A stretch of 13,979 nucleotides of DNA, from assembly GCA_050288085.1 (NCBI GenBank), contig JBNKDD010000146.1, positions 1-13,979 of the forward strand, written 5' to 3'. A model generated the notes under the pieces. That model did no database searches. It was not told the origin of the DNA and saw only the letters and a list, made by a program, of their open reading frames with translations. Below, one piece after another: positions 1-6,656 of the stretch. A program made the position numbers and the translations under genes. Every line of letters begins with the position of its first letter. Positions within the stretch are counted from its first letter, which is position 1. The DNA is from JBNKDD01 sp050288085 (lineage in GTDB: Bacteria; Chloroflexota; Anaerolineae; Aggregatilineales; UBA3940).

Positions 1-639
1 GTCGGTGCGAGAGGAAAGTTCCTCATCCAACTGAGCATTCACCGCATCAATTCGCCCCTGGATTTCGGCCAGGGCTGCATCACGGCCTTCTGTAATGGCT
101 AGAATCTGCTGCTCATACTCTCCCCGAATCGCCAGTTCTTCCGTCTGATAATCCTCAGAGAGACGTTTGAGGGCCTTTTGCCGGGCATCCTCATCAATGT
201 AAGTAATCACATATTGAGCAAAATATAAGACGCGATCCAGGTTACGGCGCGTTACATCCAGCAGCAGCCCCAGATAACTGGGAACACGGCGGGTATACCA
301 GACATGTGCGACAGGCGCAGCCAATTCGATATGGCCCATTCGCTCCCGACGCACCGATGACCGGGTGATCTCAACCCCGCACTTATCACAGGTTAAACCC
401 TTGTACCGAACGTTTTTATATTTTCCACAATAACACTGCCAATCCCGAGTTGGGCCAAAGATGGCTTCACAGAACAAACCATCTTTCTCTGGGCGCAAAC
501 GACGATAGTTAATCGTCTCCGGTTTGGTGACCTCACCATAGGACCATGACCGAATTTGATCGGGGGAGGCCAGGCTCACGCGTAGCGCCTTGAACTCTTT
601 GGCTTCCAGACCAGTATCCTGCATACGACTATGAACCAC
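1..639 (-). CDS. rpoC: DNA-directed RNA polymerase beta' subunit, N-terminal 213 residues (cut by window edge)
   Basis: Beta' is the largest catalytic subunit of bacterial RNA polymerase. The visible part holds the typical N-terminal segment 'EFKALRVSLASPDQIRSWSYGEV' in pieces (residues 15-37), followed by the conserved 'PETINYRRLRPEKDGLFCEAIFGP' block and the N-terminal zinc finger with cysteines at residues 69, 71, 84 and 87 (CYCG...CDKCG). 'RRERMGHIELAAPVAHVWY' follows, then a helical stretch running off the window. I chose GTG at 639 as start because a strong Shine-Dalgarno GAGGAGGT (656-649) lies 9 nt upstream. The in-frame ATG at 624 is too far from it. The gene upstream is not rpoB but an unrelated zinc-ribbon protein, and a good promoter lies in the gap. 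The reading frame is open to base 1. Confidence 0.96.
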   Translation of the reverse strand, partial: MVHSRMQDTGLEAKEFKALRVSLASPDQIRSWSYGEVTKPETINYRRLRPEKDGLFCEAIFGPTRDWQCYCGKYKNVRYKGLTCDKCGVEITRSSVRRERMGHIELAAPVAHVWYTRRVPSYLGLLLDVTRRNLDRVLYFAQYVITYIDEDARQKALKRLSEDYQTEELAIRGEYEQQILAITEGRDAALAEIQGRIDAVNAQLDEELSSRTD

Positions 640-685
640 GAGTCTAATACCTCCTCAAATGATCGCCTGATAGACAGACAACCTA

Positions 686-718
686 AAACCGCGCTAGGCA
701 ATCTGTCCCAGCGCGTTT
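686..718 (-). promoter_or_regulatory. Imperfect hairpin in the rpoC leader
   Basis: The arms AAACCGCGCT (686-695) and AGCGCGTTT (710-718) pair with one bulged C around a 14-nt loop. No U-run follows on the minus strand, so it does not look like an intrinsic terminator. It could be a leader structure affecting stability or translation of rpoC mRNA, or it could be chance. Confidence 0.4.
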
Positions 719-797
719 ACAGTGGGATTGCAAAAGTTATTCACGATGCTTTTATTGGCTTTGAGTATCAGTTACCATTTTCTCACAGCAAACTATT

Positions 798-825
798 ATT
801 ATAGCATGTTTTTTGCTTAATTCAA
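798..825 (-). promoter_or_regulatory. Sigma-70 type promoter for rpoC
   Basis: On the minus strand a -35 box TTGAAT (825-820) and a perfect -10 box TATAAT (803-798) are separated by 16 bp of A-rich DNA. Transcription would start near 791, giving a leader of about 150 nt before the GTG of rpoC at 639. The match to the housekeeping consensus is good (4 of 6 in the -35 box, 6 of 6 in the -10 box). The functional assignment is inferred from sequence only. Confidence 0.75.
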
Positions 826-855
826 TGTTTTGCCGAAGATTGACTCAAACCTGAC

Positions 856-2079
856 TTACCAGCGCATCGTCGTTCCACAATACTCACATTGAATCTGACG
901 TTGGCCCTTAGCAATCGGCGCATCAAACGGGGCACTACAAGCCGTACAACGTTCAGGTGCTTCAGCCAACGAACCTACATTTTCCTCATCGAAAACGGGG
1001 AGCGTTTCCGCTTCAGTGACATACCGCTCACGGCGGATTTCGTCACTCTTCACCCGGTTAACCAACCCGGTCCACCATTCGCTCTCCTGCCCATCAATGT
1101 GGAAATGCGCATTGGCAAAATCAGACCCGGAGCCGAATTCAAAATCAAGATGATCCTGGTGGCCCATCAAGCCTTTACTAGAAGCCTTAACCGAATCAAC
1201 TGACATCACCGGAGCCTCAAAAAGCATCTCCTGGAGGGTTTCCTTTTCGGTGGCTACGAAAAGCACCTTCTTGGTTGCTTTTTTCTCCTTCTGCTCAAAG
1301 ACAAGGCGCTGGTCGGTCAGATACAAAACACCATCCGGCCCCTTGTTCTTGCCATCACGCCACCATTTAGCTTTAACGGCCTGCACAACATTCTCCTCGG
1401 CACGGAAGTCAAAGCTGGCCTGGTCAACCTGATCCAGGATCCAGAGCACTTCCTGCACCTGGGAGCGAGTCTGGTAGAAAGCCTGACGCACCGGCCCATA
1501 AGCAGCTTCAATCGAAGACTCAGCCGCATTAACACGGGTTTGTAGATTTCCGATCTCCGCCTTGACCGATGTTACCTGCCTGAGTGCCTGGCTGGTTTTT
1601 CCACTCCGCCGCACAGCCGCGACCTGATCCATCACATTGGAATGAAGTGGCAGAATCTGTGCCTCAGCTGTATCGATCTCGCGAAGAACTACAGGCCGGG
1701 CCGTTTGCCACTTCCCGGATACAATATCGATCTTGCCCTCAAGAAATCCCTTGTATCGATATCCACGCTCGCGGATTTCAGCGATGTTCTGAACTAACTC
1801 GTTGATCCCCTGATCGAGTTCCGCCAACGTCTTCTTGTGTGAATTGATCGCCTCGCCAATCGTCTCTAGATCCGAATCGAAACCGCCCAACTGAGAGTCA
1901 AGCTCGGCGGCTTTCTCTTCAGATAGTGGGGGGCCAGAAGATTTTGCTGTGCCGGAGGAACTTGCCGATCGCATAGATGACGGAGCCGATTTTTTCATAG
2001 ATGATGATGTAGATACAGATTTGGTTGGCTGCTTCTTTGGAGCACCAGACGAAAAAGAAGAACGCTTTTCACCAGACAT
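856..2079 (-). CDS. Uncharacterised Ser-rich, coiled-coil, zinc-ribbon protein (407 aa)
   Basis: I do not recognise a named family for the whole protein. Residues 1-52 are low-complexity and rich in Ser, Lys and Ala, probably disordered. Residues 53-220 are predicted by eye to be largely helical, with coiled-coil character (many E/Q/L repeats). Residues about 225-345 contain 'DGVLYLTDQRLVFEQ', which resembles the entry strand pattern of bacterial GRAM/PH-like domains. The C-terminus (378-407) is a zinc ribbon with Cys378, Cys381, Cys398 and Cys401 (CTAC...CEYCG). No signal peptide or membrane segment is visible, so it is likely cytoplasmic. AGGAGGT lies 7-8 nt before the ATG. It sits 32 bp after prfB on the same strand, suggesting co-transcription with ftsY-prfB. 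The domain calls are pattern-based and the function is unknown. Confidence 0.85.
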   Translation of the reverse strand: MSGEKRSSFSSGAPKKQPTKSVSTSSSMKKSAPSSMRSASSSGTAKSSGPPLSEEKAAELDSQLGGFDSDLETIGEAINSHKKTLAELDQGINELVQNIAEIRERGYRYKGFLEGKIDIVSGKWQTARPVVLREIDTAEAQILPLHSNVMDQVAAVRRSGKTSQALRQVTSVKAEIGNLQTRVNAAESSIEAAYGPVRQAFYQTRSQVQEVLWILDQVDQASFDFRAEENVVQAVKAKWWRDGKNKGPDGVLYLTDQRLVFEQKEKKATKKVLFVATEKETLQEMLFEAPVMSVDSVKASSKGLMGHQDHLDFEFGSGSDFANAHFHIDGQESEWWTGLVNRVKSDEIRRERYVTEAETLPVFDEENVGSLAEAPERCTACSAPFDAPIAKGQRQIQCEYCGTTMRW

Positions 2080-2111
2080 CGTAATAACCTCCTGTGATAA
2101 ATCAAACTACC

Positions 2112-3198
2112 CTAGCCAGCCTCAGTGGAACGTAAATATGCCTCCATAAACTCATCCAGTTGACCGTCTAATACCGCTGCTGTGTTGGCTGATTCGTAGT
2201 TGGTACGATGATCTTTCACCATCTGGTATGGGTGCAGCACATAAGATCGGATTTGATTTCCAAAGTTAGCATCCACATACCCTCCCTTCAATTCTGCACG
2301 TTCTTCCTCCTGCCGCTGGCGCTCTACTTCCAACAAACGCGCCCGGAGTACGCGCAGAGCGTTTTCGCGGTTCTGCGTTAACGAACGCTCATTCTGACAA
2401 GAGACGACGATTCCAGAGGGTACGTGGGTAATACGGACAGCGGTCTCGTTTTTCTGGACGTGCTGCCCCCCTGCCCCACCAGCCTTGAAGGTTTCGATTT
2501 CCAGGTCATTTGGGTTGATGTCTACTTCAACCTCACCATGCACATCCGGCCAGATTTCAACCAGGGCAAAGGATGTATGGCGGCGGTGTGCCGAGTCAAA
2601 CGGTGACAAGCGCACCAGTCGGTGCACCCCCCGTTCAGATCGAAGGTAGCCATAGACCCAACTGCCACTAAAGAGCATGGTGGTACTTTTTATTCCAGCC
2701 TCATCACCGGAACTCACATCAAGAATCTCGACCTTCAAGCCACGCGACTCACCCCAACGCAAGTACATCCGTTGAAGCATCTCAGCCCAGTCCATCGCAT
2801 CAATCCCACCGGTACCAGCATGGATTGCCAGAATGGCATCTTCCGAGTCATATTCACCGGACAGCATGGTAATGAACTCCAACCGTGTCATCTCTCTGGA
2901 GAGGGCGCTGACTTCAGTGTTCAGGTCATCTAGAATGCTATCATCTTCAAGTTGGGCGAGTTCCAGTGCATCTTCAATGCGTTGTGATACACCATCCCAT
3001 TTTTCAATCTCATTGCGCAGACGGGAAGCCTGCTGCATCAATTGTTGGGCAGCGCGGTTGTCATTCCAAAAATCGGGAGCGGCTGCTTTTTTATCAATTT
3101 CCGCGAGTTGAGTACGTTTACCAGCTAAGTCAAAGACGCTCCCGAAGGGCCTGGATACGCTCCTGAAGTGCATTCAACTCAGCGATCAATTCATTCAT
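2112..3198 (-). CDS. prfB: Peptide chain release factor 2, expressed by +1 programmed frameshift
   Basis: RF2 recognises UGA/UAA and triggers peptide release on the ribosome. The main frame holds the stop-recognition tripeptide SPF (residues 198-200 of the full product) and the catalytic GGQ loop (243-245, in KAGGAGGQHVQK). The N-terminus is in another frame. ATG at 3198 starts 22 codons (MNELIAELNALQERIQALRERL) ending CTT, followed by in-frame TGA at 3132-3130. A +1 slip on CTT-TGA-C continues as L-D-L-A-G, giving a product of about 361 residues, normal for RF2. An SD-like GGGAG (3143-3139) lies 3 nt upstream of the CTT codon, as in the known RF2 autoregulatory site. The start is preceded by AGGTGG (3214-3209) at 10 nt, overlapping the ftsY stop. 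An in-frame ATG at 3207 is only 1 nt from that SD and so is less likely. A plain ORF prediction starting at 3173 (MHFRSV...) would be wrong. Confidence 0.97.
3129..3144 (-). promoter_or_regulatory. RF2 programmed +1 frameshift site
   Basis: Read on the minus strand the site is CGG GAG CGT CTT TGA C. CTT is the slippery codon, TGA the in-frame stop read by RF2 itself, and GGGAG the internal SD-like stimulator at the canonical 3-nt spacing. Low RF2 favours slippage and so more RF2. This autoregulation is established for bacterial prfB genes; its use here is inferred from the matching sequence. Confidence 0.95.
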
Positions 3199-3212
3199 CA
3201 GATTCATTCCAC

Positions 3213-4106
3213 CTATTCAAATAGACTATCCACATAAGCCTGTGGATCGAAATCAACCAGGTCTTCAATCCCCTCGCCAATACCAACATAACGTACCGGC
3301 AGACCAAGCTCACACCCAATGGCAAAGATCATGCCCCCTCTGGCAGTGCTGTCCAGTTTGGTCACAATCACACCGGTAACCCCTACAGTTTCCTTGAAAT
3401 GTTTGGCCTGGTTCAGTGCATTTTGTCCGGTCGTTCCATCCAGCACCAACCATACCTCATGGGGAGCCTGGTGGACACTCTTTTCGGCCACCCGGTGAAC
3501 CTTTTTTAACTCCTCCATCAGATTATACTTGGTATGCAAACGTCCTGCTGTGTCGACTAAGAGGAGGTTACGGTTACGGGCACGGGCAGCACGGATAGCA
3601 TCATAGGCTACCGCACCGGAATCGCCACCAATCTGACCCGCTATGACGGGCACGTCTACCCGCGCCCCCCACTGTTGAAGCTGCTCGACAGCCGCCGCCC
3701 GAAAGGTATCAGCGGCCCCCAGCATAACCTTCCAACCATCTCGTTGGTAGCGATAAGCCAGCTTACCAATGGTGGTTGTTTTACCAGAGCCATTTACACC
3801 AACAATCAGGATCACGGTCAGCAAGCGCTGCGTTTCCAATGCCAGCGGGGTCGGCTCAGGTAGAAAGCCCAACAGCACATCGCTCAGGGCATCCTGTAAC
3901 TGCTGGTGAGTGGTCAATCCTTCTGATTTTACCCGGTCACGCAGCTCAGACACGACCGCCACCGCGACCTCAATCCCCAGATCAGCCTGGATCAATAAGG
4001 CTTCGATATCATCCCAGGTTTCATCTTCAAGTTCGGTTGTGCCCAACATATTGGCAATTCGGCCAAAAAATGTTTGCCGGGTGCGCTTTAATGATTCACG
4101 AAACAT
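3213..4106 (-). CDS. ftsY: Signal recognition particle receptor FtsY (297 aa)
   Basis: FtsY is the membrane-associated GTPase that docks SRP-ribosome complexes at the translocon. Residues 1-85 form the helical N domain (start MFRESLKRTRQTFFGRI), and there is no long acidic A domain. The NG GTPase motifs are complete: G1 GVNGSGKTT (103-111), G2 DTFRAAA (133-139), G3 DTAGR (185-189), G4 TKLD (249-252) and the closing GIGEGIEDL (275-283). The ATG at 4106 is preceded directly by an in-frame stop, so it is the longest possible ATG start, but no clear SD is seen in front of it. The stop codon overlaps the prfB SD, with 14 bp to the prfB ATG, indicating a shared transcript. An extended -10 promoter lies about 45 bp upstream. 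The usual neighbour smc is absent, and rnc lies elsewhere in the window on the other strand. Confidence 0.97.
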   Translation of the reverse strand: MFRESLKRTRQTFFGRIANMLGTTELEDETWDDIEALLIQADLGIEVAVAVVSELRDRVKSEGLTTHQQLQDALSDVLLGFLPEPTPLALETQRLLTVILIVGVNGSGKTTTIGKLAYRYQRDGWKVMLGAADTFRAAAVEQLQQWGARVDVPVIAGQIGGDSGAVAYDAIRAARARNRNLLLVDTAGRLHTKYNLMEELKKVHRVAEKSVHQAPHEVWLVLDGTTGQNALNQAKHFKETVGVTGVIVTKLDSTARGGMIFAIGCELGLPVRYVGIGEGIEDLVDFDPQAYVDSLFE

Positions 4107-4150
4107 ATGTTAACCGCTTTTTATAAATTTCTTCGGGGTAAAGCGTTGGC

Positions 4151-4160
4151 ATTATACCAT
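4151..4160 (-). promoter_or_regulatory. Extended -10 promoter for ftsY
   Basis: The minus strand reads TGGTATAAT, a perfect TATAAT (4156-4151) preceded by the TGn extended -10 motif. No good -35 lies at 16-18 bp. A TTGACT (4186-4181) is 24 bp away, too far for normal use. A start near 4144 would give a leader of about 38 nt. Confidence 0.55.
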
Positions 4161-4186
4161 ACGCGCCCCCTCGGTGCTGAAGTCAA

Positions 4187-4215
4187 TTGTCTTGACGTAA
4201 CGAGCTAAGTATAAT
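4187..4215 (+). promoter_or_regulatory. Sigma-70 type promoter for the moaC operon
   Basis: -35 TTGTCT (4187-4192) and a perfect -10 TATAAT (4210-4215) have the ideal 17-bp spacing. Transcription would begin near 4222, about 30 nt before the moaC ATG. The overlapping TTGACG at 4192 is only 12 bp from the -10 box and is rejected as the -35. Confidence 0.65.
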
Positions 4216-4251
4216 CTCCACAGCATTGTCCGATAGGGTCATAGGGTCAAA

Positions 4252-4746
4252 ATGGAGTGTCGCCAATTGAGTGAGCTATCTCACCTGGATGCATCAGGTC
4301 AAGCTGCGATGGTCGATGTTGGGCATAAGCCAACCACAGAACGGCTGGCCGTTGCACGCGGGCACGTAAAAATGAAGCCTGAAACGCTGGCCTTGATTCA
4401 AGAAGGGCTGCTAAAAAAAGGGGATGTTCTGAGCGTGGCAAAACTGGCCGGGATTATGGCTGCCAAGCGAACCGCCGATCTGATCCCATTGTGCCATCCC
4501 CTGGCATTGACACACATTGAGGTCAATCTATCGCTTGATCAAGAAGAATCACGAGTATTGATCGAATCACGAGTGTGCACTACCGGCCAGACCGGGGTCG
4601 AAATGGAAGCGTTGACAGCCGTTTCGGTAGCAGCGCTGACGATCTATGACATGGCAAAGGCGGTAGATCGAGAAATGCGCCTTGAGGCGATAAGGTTGGT
4701 TGAAAAGCACGGCGGACAATCAGGCAGCATCGTATTAGAAGAATAG
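4252..4746 (+). CDS. moaC: Cyclic pyranopterin monophosphate synthase MoaC (164 aa)
   Basis: MoaC converts the MoaA product 3',8-cyclo-7,8-dihydro-GTP into cyclic pyranopterin monophosphate, the second stage of molybdenum-cofactor synthesis, in the cytoplasm. The sequence has the family hallmarks: MVDVGHKPTTERLAVARG (20-37), LIPLCHPL (77-84), TGVEMEALTAVSVAALTIYDMAKAVDR (114-140, quoted in outline). By alignment in memory with E. coli MoaC, with a constant offset of 5, the active-site residues K56, H82, E117, E119, D133 and K136 are all present. Length is normal. ATG at 4252 has AGGG 5 nt upstream. The in-frame TTG at 4267, with GGAG 9 nt upstream, is an alternative start. The next gene begins 23 bp later and encodes the following step, so the two are likely one operon. 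Confidence 0.95.
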   Translation: MECRQLSELSHLDASGQAAMVDVGHKPTTERLAVARGHVKMKPETLALIQEGLLKKGDVLSVAKLAGIMAAKRTADLIPLCHPLALTHIEVNLSLDQEESRVLIESRVCTTGQTGVEMEALTAVSVAALTIYDMAKAVDREMRLEAIRLVEKHGGQSGSIVLEE

Positions 4747-4769
4747 GAAGTTCACCGAGCAAAATTACT

Positions 4770-6620
4770 ATGAAGATTTCTGTCCGCTTCTTTGCTACCC
4801 TCCGCGACCGGACCGGAACCGATCAGACTCAGATCGAGTTGGGCAGTCCGGCAACCATCGCCAGCCTGATCGAAAAAATAATCGAGATTTACCCTGCCAT
4901 TGAATCGCACCAGGGCAGTATGTTGGTTTCAGTCAACCAGGAATATGCCTTTCCATCCGACAGCATACAGGATGGGGATGAGGTTGCCCTATTCCCACCA
5001 GTAAGCGGCGGTGTGGGCGAACCGTCTCCCCAATATCCTGAATACTTCGCGATTACCCCTGACAAACTGGATATGGATGCGATCAGTGCAGCAATCATCG
5101 AACCTGATATAGGAGCCGTGTGCATATTCAGCGGGGCTGTTCGGGGTGTGACAAAAAACGACAGCGGGAAGTTGGACACCGATCACCTGCTGTATGAAGC
5201 CTACGTTCCGATGGCAGAAAAAACGCTCAAGCAAGTGGCGGATGAAATTCGAGCCAGGTTCCCCCATGTGCGCGGGGTAGCGATTGTACAGCGGATCGGT
5301 AAATTGACAGTTGGCGAGCCAACAGTAATAGTCGCCTGCGCAACGGGACACCGGGATCAGGGATGCTTTGAAGCAGCCCGCTACGGAATCGACCGGCTGA
5401 AAGAGATCGTCCCTGTCTGGAAGAAAGAAGTCGGACCGGATGGCAGCACATGGGTTGAAGGGAAATACCACCCTACCCCGGCTGATGTCCCATCCTCAAT
5501 CGATACAGATTTCCAAATCGGCTGCCCGGACTGTGGAGAAAGCTATCCATATATCACATCAGTTTACGAATGTTCATGTGGCAAACCGCTCGAAGTTATC
5601 AACCCACCAGCCTTTAACATCAACGCTATCGATAAGGAGGTATTTTCTTTCTGGCGATACCGGGCGATGCTGGCTCCCTCCAACGTTGTACCGGTAACAC
5701 TGGGGGAAGGTTGGACGCCGCTGGTCGATATTCAGGTGGATGGGCAAACTATTCATTTGAAATTAGAGAGCACCAATCCAAGCGGGGCATTCAAAGATCG
5801 GGGAGCGTCGCTGTTGGTTTCCACATTAAAAGCCAGGGGGATCAACCGGGTCCACGACGACTCATCCGGGAATGCAGGCGCAGCCCTGGCAGCTTACGCG
5901 GCTCAGGCAGGGATCAAGGCGAAATTGTTCGTACCTGGTGATGCATCGCCAACCAAGCTCGCTCAAATTGCCGTGTATGGTGCAGACCTATCTGCCATCG
6001 AAGGATCACGCAGCGCTGCGACCGAAGCATCTCTTCAGGCAGTACATGACAGGGTATCACATTATGCCAGCCATGCCTACCACCCCTTTGCACCATTTGC
6101 CTATAAATCAACTGCCTATGAACTGTGGGAACAATTAGGGCAGCAGGCTCCAGATGCCGTTATTTTACCGGTGGGGCAAGGCTCGCAACTTTTGGGCCTG
6201 TCATGGGGTTTCAATGATCTGAGGGCAGCAGGGTTAATAGAACAAGTTCCCCGGCTAATCGGCGTACAAGCGATGGCTTGCGCCCCACTCTGGGAACAGC
6301 TTCATCAAAGTGGCAAAGCCACTACTGAACAAGCAACCCTGGCAGAAGGAATTCGAATCATTAATCCCGTGCGGGCTGACAGCGTGGTCAAGGCTATTAG
6401 AGACAGCCAGGGTGATATCATCTCAGTGGATGAAGAAAGCATCCTGGCCGGATTGCGTTCTCTGGCTCATCATGGCATTATAGCCGAACCGACCAGTGCT
6501 GTTATATGGCCTGCATTGGAACAAATTAAAAACCGGCTGCCCTCAGCGGCAAAAATTTGTCTTGTCGTTACCGGATCGGGACTTAAAACTCCAGACCTGG
6601 AGAAGCTGGTCACCGGATAA
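4770..6620 (+). CDS. MoaD-MoaE-threonine-synthase-like tripartite fusion (616 aa)
   Basis: One uninterrupted frame encodes three domains. Residues 1-81 are MoaD, the ubiquitin-like sulfur carrier, ending PPVSGG with the Gly-Gly at 80-81. Residues about 90-238 are MoaE, the catalytic half of molybdopterin synthase. They carry GAVRG (R125), RIGKLTVGEP (175-184), GHRDQGCFEA (193-202) and LKEIVPVWKKE (210-220), with lysines matching the catalytic pair. Residues about 251-616 resemble threonine synthase, a fold-type II PLP enzyme. They have a zinc-ribbon start (Cys252, 255, 268, 270), PLP lysine K342 in SGAFKDRGAS, SSGN (365-368), glycine-rich PVGQGS (467-472) and TGSGLK (601-606). MoaD needs a free C-terminal Gly-Gly, and fused MoaD-MoaE proteins in mycobacteria are cleaved there, so cleavage after 81 is inferred. 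Between TTG at 5304 and ATG at 5667 there is no in-frame ATG, GTG or TTG, so the PLP domain with its zinc ribbon cannot start separately. The PLP domain could be a paralogue with another substrate. Confidence 0.93.
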   Translation: MKISVRFFATLRDRTGTDQTQIELGSPATIASLIEKIIEIYPAIESHQGSMLVSVNQEYAFPSDSIQDGDEVALFPPVSGGVGEPSPQYPEYFAITPDKLDMDAISAAIIEPDIGAVCIFSGAVRGVTKNDSGKLDTDHLLYEAYVPMAEKTLKQVADEIRARFPHVRGVAIVQRIGKLTVGEPTVIVACATGHRDQGCFEAARYGIDRLKEIVPVWKKEVGPDGSTWVEGKYHPTPADVPSSIDTDFQIGCPDCGESYPYITSVYECSCGKPLEVINPPAFNINAIDKEVFSFWRYRAMLAPSNVVPVTLGEGWTPLVDIQVDGQTIHLKLESTNPSGAFKDRGASLLVSTLKARGINRVHDDSSGNAGAALAAYAAQAGIKAKLFVPGDASPTKLAQIAVYGADLSAIEGSRSAATEASLQAVHDRVSHYASHAYHPFAPFAYKSTAYELWEQLGQQAPDAVILPVGQGSQLLGLSWGFNDLRAAGLIEQVPRLIGVQAMACAPLWEQLHQSGKATTEQATLAEGIRIINPVRADSVVKAIRDSQGDIISVDEESILAGLRSLAHHGIIAEPTSAVIWPALEQIKNRLPSAAKICLVVTGSGLKTPDLEKLVTG

Positions 6621-6656
6621 ACAAAGACCTAATCATTGAGGGAAAGGATAGGCAGT

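Larger units (their letters stand above)
640..855 (-). other. Non-coding leader and intergenic region upstream of rpoC
   Basis: This 216-bp gap has no convincing gene. It holds a sigma-70 type promoter (separate entry), an mRNA leader of about 150 nt and, near its middle, an imperfect inverted repeat (separate entry). I see no clear intrinsic terminator for the preceding minus-strand gene, so read-through from ftsY-prfB into rpoC is possible alongside the local promoter. Confidence 0.6.
4107..4251. promoter_or_regulatory. Divergent promoter region between ftsY and moaC
   Basis: Both flanking genes start outward from this 145-bp gap. It contains one promoter for each strand (listed separately), the inverted repeat GTCAA-TTGTC-TTGAC (4182-4196) overlapping the plus -35 box, and a perfect tandem octamer ATAGGGTC (4233-4248) just before moaC. 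Near ftsY an imperfect stem (4112-4120 with 4140-4147, one bulge) could form in the ftsY leader. Confidence 0.65.

Noticed and set aside
4192..4197. TTGACG as -35 box for moaC
   Set aside because: Spacing to TATAAT is only 12 bp; the overlapping TTGTCT gives 17 bp.
5634..5641. Perfect SD sequence AAGGAGGT inside the fusion gene, possibly starting a separate PLP enzyme
   Set aside because: The nearest in-frame ATG (5667) is 25 nt away and would remove the zinc ribbon and the start of the domain. The bases simply encode Asp-Lys-Glu-Val.
6636..6656. TTG start for FabF seven codons upstream
   Set aside because: ATG 6657 has the SD and gives the usual family N-terminus.
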